Assembly (NCBI GenBank): GCA_001803705.1
Contig: MHDY01000171.1
Coordinates: 6,042 to 15,872, forward strand
DNA from: Nitrospirae bacterium GWC2_56_14
Lineage (GTDB): Bacteria; Nitrospirota; UBA9217
Length of the DNA stretch: 9,831 nucleotides
Reading direction: 5' to 3'
Positions 4,266 to 9,831 of the stretch are shown here, piece by piece. The translations under genes and the position numbers were made by a program. How positions within the stretch are numbered: the first letter of the stretch is position 1; each line of letters opens with the position of its first letter. The notes below the pieces were generated by a model that was not told where the DNA came from, searched no databases, and saw nothing but the letters and a program-made list of their open reading frames with translations.

Positions 4266-5579
4266 GTGGAAACCCAACCCCTTACCATTTCCTCCTGGCC
4301 GCAGGCCATCCTCCATCTCGATGCCGATGCGTTCTTTGCTTCCTGTGAGCAGGCGGTCCACCCGGAGCTCAAGGGCAGACCGGTGATCACCGGCAAGGAA
4401 CGGGGGATCGTGGCTGCGGCGAGCTACGAGGCAAAGGCGCGCGGCGTGCAGCGCGGCGTGCGCCTCTCCGAGGTGAAGAAGCTCTGCCCCGACGCGGTGA
4501 TCCTGCCGTCCGACTACGAGACCTACAGCCTCTTTTCCGTGCGGATGTTCGAGATCATGCGGCGGTTCTCGCCCGATGTGGAGGAATATTCCATTGACGA
4601 GGCCTTTGTCGATCTTACCGGTCTCAGGCGGAGCTTTCACGGGTCCTACGAGGTGATCGCCGAAAAGATGCAGCAGGCGATCGAGACCGAGCTGGGGATC
4701 ACCGTGTCAATCGGCGTCAGCCTCTCCAAGGTCCTGGCAAAGGTCGGCTCGAAGCATAAAAAACCGAACGGCCTCACCATGATCTCCGGGCGCGACATCC
4801 ATCGCTATCTGCAGGGCCTTCCCCTGGAAAAGGTCTGGGGCATCGGTCCGAACACGGCAGCCTTTCTCAGAAAATTCGGGATCACGACGGCGCTCGACTT
4901 TGCGCGCAAGGATCTGCGCTTTGTGGAGCAGCACCTGTCCAAGCCGTACCAGGAGGTCTGGCACGAACTGAACGGCAGGAGCGTCTACCCGGTGGTCCTG
5001 GAGTCGAAAAGCGCCTACCAGTCGATCAGCAAGGCAAGGACCTTCACCCCGGCGTCGCTGGACGAGACCTTTGTGTTCGCCCAACTGGCGAAGAACCTCG
5101 AGAACGCCTGCATCAAGGCCCGGCGCTATAAGCTTGCGGCAACGCGGCTGGTTGTCTTTTTGCGGACGCAGGAGTTTACCGGCAGCGGCGTGGAGATAAA
5201 ACTAAGCCGCGCGACGGCCTACCCGGTCGAGCTGTTCGCACCGCTTCGTGAGGGTTTCGACCAGACCTACCGCCCCCGGACGCTCTATCGCCAGACCGGC
5301 GTGGTGCTTGCCGGGCTGATCGCCGAATCAGCGACCCAATACGGTTTGTTCGACGACACAGCAAAGATCGAAAAAATGGGCAGGATCTACGATGTCGTGG
5401 ACCAGTTGTCCGAAAAGTTTGGGAAACACTCGGTCCAGCACGCGGCCAGTCTGCCCACAAAACAGCAGGCCCAGCATGAGGGTGCGCGCGGCGATGCGCC
5501 GCAGCGGACTGCAAGTCTCTTCAAAGGGGAGAACAAACGGCAGCGCCTCGGCCTTCCGCTGCTGCATATCAAGGTTTGA
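4266..5579 (+). CDS. dinB: Y-family translesion DNA polymerase, DinB/Pol IV type
   Basis: From GTG 4266 this encodes 438 residues. The palm starts at ILHLDADAFFASCE (metal ligand Asp19, steric-gate Phe24), and the second catalytic acidic pair is Asp111-Glu112 in YSIDEAF. A helix-hairpin-helix (KVWGIGPNTAAFLRKFGI) and a little-finger domain (from about SKARTFTP) follow. QYGLF near residue 358 looks like a beta-clamp binding pentapeptide, and about 75 extra, poorly ordered residues come after it compared with E. coli DinB (351). The enzyme bypasses lesions with low fidelity during the SOS response. Frame-compatible TTG 4230 and ATG 4257 lie inside the promoter, so GTG 4266, right at the predicted transcription start and without a Shine-Dalgarno, is the preferred and probably leaderless start. 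An annotation using 4257 or 4230 would have the same stop. Confidence 0.93.
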   Translation: METQPLTISSWPQAILHLDADAFFASCEQAVHPELKGRPVITGKERGIVAAASYEAKARGVQRGVRLSEVKKLCPDAVILPSDYETYSLFSVRMFEIMRRFSPDVEEYSIDEAFVDLTGLRRSFHGSYEVIAEKMQQAIETELGITVSIGVSLSKVLAKVGSKHKKPNGLTMISGRDIHRYLQGLPLEKVWGIGPNTAAFLRKFGITTALDFARKDLRFVEQHLSKPYQEVWHELNGRSVYPVVLESKSAYQSISKARTFTPASLDETFVFAQLAKNLENACIKARRYKLAATRLVVFLRTQEFTGSGVEIKLSRATAYPVELFAPLREGFDQTYRPRTLYRQTGVVLAGLIAESATQYGLFDDTAKIEKMGRIYDVVDQLSEKFGKHSVQHAASLPTKQQAQHEGARGDAPQRTASLFKGENKRQRLGLPLLHIKV

Positions 5580-5724
5580 GGGGAATGACGAGACCGGGTC
5601 TGTATAATTTTTATGAGATAGGCACATTGCGAGGGGGAACTAGCCTGATTTATTTGATGAAAAACATCTTCTGTTAAATCATGATAAACTTCTAAAACTC
5701 ATTCCCGCGCCCAGGAGGCAAAAT

Positions 5725-6207
5725 ATGGAACTGAAAACCGTAGCGGTAAACATTCCCGAAGGCTGCAACATCATTCTCGGCCAGACGCACTTCATCAAGA
5801 CGCCTGAGGACCTGTACGAGATCATCGCGACCACGGTGCCGCAGGCGAAGTTCGGCATCGCTTTTACCGAGGCGTCCGGTCCCTGCCTCATCCGGACCGA
5901 GGGCAATGATGACTCGCTTATCGCGGGCTGCGTCGCCACGCTCCAGGCGCTCGGCGCCGGACACGTCTTCTGCATCTATCTCCGCCAGGCCTTCCCGGTC
6001 AATGTGCTTACGGCGATCAAGAACTGCCCCGAGGTCTGCCACATTTTCTGCGCCACCGCGAACCCGCTGGAGGTCGTCATTGCATCCACGGGCCAGGGGA
6101 AGGGGATCCTCGGCGTGATCGACGGGTCTTCGCCGAAAGGGATCGAGACCCCGGCCGACAAGGCAGAACGCCGGCAGTTCCTGCGGAAGATCGGGTATAA
6201 ACTGTGA
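5725..6207 (+). CDS. Adenosine-specific kinase (Adenosine_kin family, formerly DUF355)
   Basis: This 160-residue protein matches the whole length of the small adenosine-specific kinase family first characterised from archaea. Conserved blocks include NIILGQTHFIKT, KFGIAFTEASGPCLIR, GAGHVFCIYL, FPVNVLTAIKN, ATANPLEVV and GVIDGSSPKG, and the protein ends FLRKIGYKL. The family phosphorylates adenosine to AMP and is unrelated to ribokinase-type adenosine kinases; the role in this bacterium is inferred as nucleoside salvage. The start has a near-perfect Shine-Dalgarno (AGGAGG, 5713-5718) six bases before the ATG. It is separated from dinB by 145 nt, with an isolated TATAAT at 5603-5608 but no good -35. 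It looks like a single-gene unit, since the next gene is 393 nt away. Confidence 0.92.
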   Translation: MELKTVAVNIPEGCNIILGQTHFIKTPEDLYEIIATTVPQAKFGIAFTEASGPCLIRTEGNDDSLIAGCVATLQALGAGHVFCIYLRQAFPVNVLTAIKNCPEVCHIFCATANPLEVVIASTGQGKGILGVIDGSSPKGIETPADKAERRQFLRKIGYKL

Positions 6208-6600
6208 GGTAAAAATACTCTCGTCCGCCGGCGTATTTGTCAATTCATTCTTCGTGTGCAAACAGGGATACCCAAATACATCGTTGCACCTTAAAAACCG
6301 TTATAAACTGCAATACCCTTAAATTACCCCGACTTTATGCCTCTTTTCTCCAGCATTCACAACTCTATGAGGTATAATAAAGTCATACATTTTTTTACAT
6401 CGCTACAAACGGTAGCGCCGAGCAGACTTCGGGGGAAACAAACGAATGGTACTTTTTCCGCGAAATAAGTCAGAACTTACTTTATGTATCATTCCTGTAA
6501 GTTCCAACTGGAAAAGCGGCATTGCATCAGGGGGAATTAAAAAGACCCCTGTGTCCCTATCAAGGATGCAGGGGTCTTTTGTTTTTAAGAGGCTTAACGT
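6208..6600 (+). promoter_or_regulatory. Structured leader / putative transcription attenuator upstream of the histidine kinase
   Basis: This 393-nt gap holds no credible gene. A consensus -10 hexamer TATAAT is at 6373-6378 (without a clear -35). Downstream are hairpins CGCTAC-AAACG-GTAGCG (6401-6417), CCGA-TCGG (about 6418-6432) and a perfect 8-bp stem GAACTTAC/GTAAGTTC (6473-6480 and 6497-6504). The segment ends in a strong terminator (6540-6586) whose T-tract directly abuts the kinase Shine-Dalgarno (AAGAGG, 6587-6592). CAGGGG at 6528-6533 duplicates the 3' arm of the terminator and could pair instead with CCCCTG at 6546-6551, so two exclusive folds are possible. That is the geometry of an attenuator or riboswitch expression platform. 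It matches no riboswitch class that I recognise. Alternatives are a small RNA of about 200 nt or a plain terminator with read-through. Confidence 0.55.
6540..6586 (+). terminator. Rho-independent terminator directly before the histidine kinase RBS
   Basis: A perfect 12-bp stem, AAAAGACCCCTG (6540-6551) with CAGGGGTCTTTT (6569-6580), has a 17-nt loop that can add a TCC/GGA extension. It runs straight into TTTTGTTTTT (6577-6586). The A-tract on the left arm would also allow it to work on the minus strand. It is the only convincing intrinsic terminator seen in the window. Confidence 0.9.
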
Positions 6601-9387
6601 TTGAGTATCTCCTCACCAAAACAGGCCCCCGCACCGTTGCCAAATGGTTGGGGCCCGGACCGTTTCCGGATTCTGATCAGCATCTGCGCGACGATTGTCG
6701 CCGGCGTCGGATTCGTCTCTCTGTTCGGATGGCTGCTTGAACTGCCCGTTCTTGCGAGCCTCGGTTCGGATAATATCCCGGTGGCTCCAAGCACGGCAAT
6801 GCTGTTCGTGCTGTATGCCGGCGCGATCTTTCTCCGCACCCGTTCCCGGAAGAGCAGCGCATCGTACTGGACCGGCGTGTCCATCACTGCCGCAGGAGCG
6901 CTGATCGCGGCGGTGCTGTTATCATGGTCCCTGACCGGCATGCCGAGGGAAGCCGAACACTTTGGTTTTGCCGTGGTGCATCAGCCAGGTGAACCGGTGG
7001 CAGGGCATATGTCGCCGGTCACGGCGGTCTGTTTTCTGCTCTTCTCCTTGTCGTATTTCCTGTCGCTGCCGCCGCTGGGCGATCGGCGCGGGGCGGCCAA
7101 TCTCGCCTGGTGGGTTGCCTGCTGCATGATCGCGGCCGGCTCTACGCTCGTTCTGGCCTATCTCTATGGAGCGCCCATACTTTACGGCAGCGTCTTCATT
7201 CCTCCGGCGGCGCTGACCAGTATGGCGTTCGTTGCCCTGGGGACCGCCTTGCTCGCTCTGGCAGCGCCCCATGCCTGGTTGTCCCGCCCGAACGCGGAAT
7301 CCGCCACACACGCCTCATACACCTTTCTCCTGGTTTTTGTCCTTCTCGCGGCGGGTATTGTGATCGCGGGGTTTCTCTATTACCGGAACTACGAAATACG
7401 CCACCGTACCGAGGTGGAGCACCAGCTTTCCGCCATTGCCGATCTGAAAGTGGACGAAATCGCAAATTGGCGGAAAGAACGACTGGGTGATGCCGAGCTT
7501 TTTTATAAGAACTCCAATTTTTCGGGACTGGTCCGGCGCTGTTTGGAGCGGCCCGGGGATAGAGAAGCTGAAGACAGGCTTCGAACATGGTTGCAGCATG
7601 TTCAGAAGGGGTACCGATATGACCGGGTCTTGCTGCTCGATGCCCGGGGCAGGGAGCGGATGTCCGTGCCTGAGGCGCGGCGTCCGCTTTCAAACCATCT
7701 GATCCTGCGCACCGCTGAAGTCCTGCATACGAAGCAATTGGCCTTTGAGGATTTCTACCGGAATGAACATGACGGACGCATCTATCTGGCGGTGCTGATC
7801 CCCATCCTCGACGAGCAAGACAACGGCCCCGCAACGGGGACCCTTGTCTTGCGCATCGATCCCGAACAATCTTTCTATGCATTTCTCAACCGCTGGCCGA
7901 CGCCGAGCAAAACCGCCGAGACCCTGCTCGTCCGACGGGAAGGAAATGAGGTCCTTTTCCTGAATGAACTCAGATTCCAGAAGAACACGGCCCTCAGGCT
8001 GCGCAGATCCCTGGATCAAAAAGAACTGCCGGCTGCTCAGGCGGTCCTGGGCAGGCAGGGGATCATGGAGGGAAGGGATTACCGGGGAGTTCCGGTGATC
8101 GCCGATGTACGCGCTGTCCCTGGAGCTCCCTGGTTTCTGGTCTCCCGCATGGATATTTCCGAAGTGTACGAACCGATGAGGGAGAAACTGTGGATGATGA
8201 TCGCACTGGTCGGCGCCCTGCTTCTGGGCGCGGGCGGGGGCGTGGGACTGGTCTGGAGGCGGCAGCGCACTCAGTTTTACCGGGAGAAGTGCGAGGCAGC
8301 CGAGGCCCTGCGCGACAGCGAAGAGCGGCTGCATATGCTGATCGAAGGGGTCAGGGATTATGCCATTTTTCTTCTGGATAGAGACGGGAAGGTGGCGAGC
8401 TGGAATGCGGGGGCGGAACGCCTGAAGGGTTACCATGCCGGAGAGATCATCGGCCGGGACTATGCCCTTTTTTTTACTCCGGAAGACCGGGAGAGCGGTA
8501 AACCTCGGCGCCTGCTGGATGAGGCCAATTCTCAAGGCCGGGTGGAAGATGAAGGGATGCGCGTTCGAAAGGACGGGTCCCGGTTCTGGGCCGATGCGGT
8601 CATCACGGCCCTGCAGGACCCCGACGGCCGTCCCCGCGGCTTTGCGAAGATAACCCGCGACGTCACGGAACGCCGGCAGCGGGAAAAAGTGATAGAGGAC
8701 AAGAATGCCGAGATGGAACGGTTTATCTACACGGCCTCCCACGATCTGAAAAGCCCCGTGGTCACGGTCAAGACCTTTCTCGGCTTTCTGCGGCAGGACA
8801 TGGTCTCAGCCGACAGGGAACGGATCGAGAAGGACCTGGATTACATACGGTCGGCGGCGGACAAGATGGGGTCCTTGCTTGACGATCTTCTGCTGATGTC
8901 GCGCGTGGGACGCGTCGTCAGCGAGCCGGTGCTCGTCCCGTTTCGAGAAGTGGTGGAAGAAGCCCTGGGCGCGGTGGCGGGAGGTGTTGCCGAAAGCGGG
9001 GTCGATATCCAGGTTGCGGATGCGGCGGTCATGCTGTACGCGGATCGCAAGCGGCTGTCCGAGATCTGGCAGAATCTGATCGACAACGCAATCAAGTACC
9101 GGGGGGGGCAAGCGTCGCCGCGAATAGAGATCGGCGTCGAGACGCGCGGCAGCGATACCGTGTTCTTTGTGCGCGACAACGGCATGGGCGTCGATCCGCG
9201 GCATAAAGACAAGGTGTTCGGCCTTTTCGAGAAGCTCGATGTAAAAAGCGACGGAACCGGACTGGGCCTGGCGCTGGTGAAAAGAATTGTCGAATTGTAT
9301 AAAGGCAAAATATGGCTGGAATCGGAGGGGAGTGGAAAGGGCACGTGTTTTTATTTTACCCTGCCGGCGGCGGTGAAGGGCGATTAG
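6601..9387 (+). CDS. Membrane sensor histidine kinase: 7 TM + periplasmic Cache-like + PAS + HisKA + HATPase
   Basis: This encodes 928 residues from TTG 6601, supported by AAGAGG eight bases upstream. Seven hydrophobic helices lie in residues 22-261, reminiscent of MASE-type modules. A periplasmic region of about 265 residues (264-528) looks like a double Cache sensor (VDEIANWRKERLGDAELF, RVLLLDARGRERMS, APWFLVSRM). TM8 spans 530-553. A PAS/PAC domain covers about 572-690 (DYAIFLLDRDGKVASWNAG, ITRDVTER). The HisKA phosphoacceptor is His714 (TASHDLKSP), and the ATPase carries Asn829 (NLIDNAIKY), Asp859 (DNGMGV) and GTGLGL at 885-890. All catalytic motifs are intact. An N-in topology with seven helices correctly places the Cache region outside. 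The ligand is unknown. The receiver protein at 9581 is the likely partner. Expression probably passes through the leader and terminator just upstream. Confidence 0.93.
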   Translation: MSISSPKQAPAPLPNGWGPDRFRILISICATIVAGVGFVSLFGWLLELPVLASLGSDNIPVAPSTAMLFVLYAGAIFLRTRSRKSSASYWTGVSITAAGALIAAVLLSWSLTGMPREAEHFGFAVVHQPGEPVAGHMSPVTAVCFLLFSLSYFLSLPPLGDRRGAANLAWWVACCMIAAGSTLVLAYLYGAPILYGSVFIPPAALTSMAFVALGTALLALAAPHAWLSRPNAESATHASYTFLLVFVLLAAGIVIAGFLYYRNYEIRHRTEVEHQLSAIADLKVDEIANWRKERLGDAELFYKNSNFSGLVRRCLERPGDREAEDRLRTWLQHVQKGYRYDRVLLLDARGRERMSVPEARRPLSNHLILRTAEVLHTKQLAFEDFYRNEHDGRIYLAVLIPILDEQDNGPATGTLVLRIDPEQSFYAFLNRWPTPSKTAETLLVRREGNEVLFLNELRFQKNTALRLRRSLDQKELPAAQAVLGRQGIMEGRDYRGVPVIADVRAVPGAPWFLVSRMDISEVYEPMREKLWMMIALVGALLLGAGGGVGLVWRRQRTQFYREKCEAAEALRDSEERLHMLIEGVRDYAIFLLDRDGKVASWNAGAERLKGYHAGEIIGRDYALFFTPEDRESGKPRRLLDEANSQGRVEDEGMRVRKDGSRFWADAVITALQDPDGRPRGFAKITRDVTERRQREKVIEDKNAEMERFIYTASHDLKSPVVTVKTFLGFLRQDMVSADRERIEKDLDYIRSAADKMGSLLDDLLLMSRVGRVVSEPVLVPFREVVEEALGAVAGGVAESGVDIQVADAAVMLYADRKRLSEIWQNLIDNAIKYRGGQASPRIEIGVETRGSDTVFFVRDNGMGVDPRHKDKVFGLFEKLDVKSDGTGLGLALVKRIVELYKGKIWLESEGSGKGTCFYFTLPAAVKGD

Positions 9388-9393
9388 ATGAGA

Positions 9394-9558
9394 AATTACG
9401 AATTATAAATTACGAATGGGGAATGATAGAATGAAGGAAAATATCGTTCAGAGTAAAAGTTATGCGTTTGTTTAAAGGCAATTATGAATTAGGAATGACG
9501 AATTACGAATTGGGGTTGATGTTCATTCCTCATTCGTAATTCCCAACTCGTAATTCTT
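9394..9558. repeat. AATTACG-type heptad arrays with an inverted pair between kinase and receiver genes
   Basis: Block 1 (9394-9435) reads AATTACG, AATTATA, AATTACG, AATGGGG, AATGATA, GAATGAA in one phase and begins six nt after the kinase stop. Block 2 (9480-9514) reads AATTATG, AATTAGG, AATGACG, AATTACG, AATTGGG. Block 3 (9524-9558) is the opposite orientation: CATTCCT, CATTCGT, AATTCCC, AACTCGT, AATTCTT. Blocks 2 and 3 can form a perfect 10-bp stem (AATTACGAAT at 9501-9510 with ATTCGTAATT at 9532-9541). AT-rich composition contrasts sharply with the flanking genes. There is no open frame of note. Confidence 0.85.
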
Positions 9559-9580
9559 TTCGACCCGAAGGGAGAACTCT

Positions 9581-9831
9581 ATGAGAGGCGAACCGATTGT
9601 CATTTTGCTGGTGGAGGACGACCCGGCGCATGCCGAGATCGTGCGGAGAAATTTCGAAGGCGGCCGTATTGCCAACCGGCTGGAGCACGTTGCCGACGGC
9701 CAGGCCGCCCTGGATTATCTGTACCGCCGCAATGGTTTCAGCGATCCGGCCGCGTCGCCGCGGCCGGGCATCATCCTGCTGGACCTGCGTCTGCCCAAGG
9801 TGGATGGCCTGGAGGTGCTGAAGACCGTCAA
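9581..9831 (+). CDS. Rcp1-like single-domain response regulator (3' truncated)
   Basis: The first 83 codons of a receiver protein run off the right edge. The N-terminus is IVILLVEDDPAHAEI (acidic pocket Glu12, Asp13, Asp14), and the phosphoacceptor is Asp68 in IILLDLRLPKVDGLEVL. The insertion before it (YLYRRNGFSDPAASPRPG) is typical of Rcp1-type receivers, which are usually stand-alone proteins of about 145 residues encoded next to PAS- or phytochrome-type histidine kinases. ATG 9581 has a good Shine-Dalgarno (AAGGGAG, 9568-9574). It lies 193 nt after the kinase, with only heptad repeats between, so it is the probable phosphoacceptor of that kinase. Whether an output domain follows cannot be seen. 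Confidence 0.88.
   Translation, partial: MRGEPIVILLVEDDPAHAEIVRRNFEGGRIANRLEHVADGQAALDYLYRRNGFSDPAASPRPGIILLDLRLPKVDGLEVLKTV

Noticed and set aside
5603..5608. TATAAT as a promoter for the adenosine-specific kinase
   Set aside because: The -10 hexamer is perfect, but no -35 element occurs at a 15-19 nt spacing and there is no extended -10 motif; possible but not supported.
5590..5612. AGACC-GGGTCT hairpin after dinB as a terminator
   Set aside because: The stem is only 4-5 bp with a minimal loop and the following T-run is interrupted.
6213..6240. AAATAC...GTATTT inverted repeat after the adenosine-specific kinase as a terminator
   Set aside because: It is a 6-bp AT-rich stem with no T-tract after it.
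6379..6540. A c-di-GMP (GEMM) riboswitch, 6S RNA or tRNA in the leader
   Set aside because: GGTAGCG at 6411-6417 faintly recalls one GEMM segment, but the rest of the GEMM core is missing. The ends do not pair as in 6S RNA, and no cloverleaf is present.
6522..6740. 72-codon frame starting in the leader and running into the histidine kinase
   Set aside because: It reads through the terminator and overlaps the kinase in another frame; its product has no recognisable feature and its start lacks support.
9597..9821. 74-codon plus-strand frame at the right end
   Set aside because: It is an out-of-frame shadow of the Rcp1-like receiver that starts at 9581; the Trp/Arg/Cys-rich product has no domain.

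Overview
This is GC-rich bacterial chromosomal DNA with ten gene calls, all on the + strand; the first is cut at the left edge and the last at the right edge. The gene content (a GlcF-type Fe-S protein, a short transaldolase, an FmdB zinc ribbon, an archaeal-type adenosine-specific kinase, and a large membrane histidine kinase followed by an Rcp1-like receiver) and the REP-like repeats suggest a Nitrospirota or Desulfobacterota (former deltaproteobacterial) lineage. That placement is inference only; no marker gene is present.

Layout. Positions 1-971 hold the tail of an unknown gene overlapping a small membrane-anchored YHS/TRASH-type protein, then an exported L,D-transpeptidase-fold protein. 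A 93-bp imperfect inverted repeat (998-1090) separates these from glcF (1147-2472), whose stop overlaps the start of a transaldolase gene (2469-3116). An FmdB-type zinc ribbon (3270-3494), a receiver-only response regulator (3709-4074), a Y-family DNA polymerase of the DinB type (about 4266-5579) and an adenosine-specific kinase (5725-6207) follow. A 393-nt non-coding region (6208-6600) ends in a strong terminator directly against the ribosome binding site of a 928-residue sensor histidine kinase (6601-9387). Its probable partner receiver protein starts at 9581.

Two things stand out. First, the window is peppered with short arrays that share a strict 7-nt period but not a sequence: GGAGTTC/GGAGTGC, GGATTTC/GGATTGC, GGGTCCA, GGCTGAA/GACTGAA and AATTACG/AATTAGG. 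One lies inside glcF and is read through as a linker, another forms the glcF C-terminus, and two others make inverted pairs between genes. Second, two genes have readable control regions. dinB has a near-consensus sigma-70 promoter with a LexA-like palindrome in its spacer, which forces a later, probably leaderless start. The histidine kinase has an attenuator-like leader in which a second CAGGGG segment can compete for the terminator stem.

Functionally the window is a mix of housekeeping and stress genes, not one dedicated system: central carbon metabolism (GlcF-type oxidoreductase subunit, transaldolase), nucleoside metabolism, SOS-type translesion synthesis, cell-envelope processing and signal transduction.
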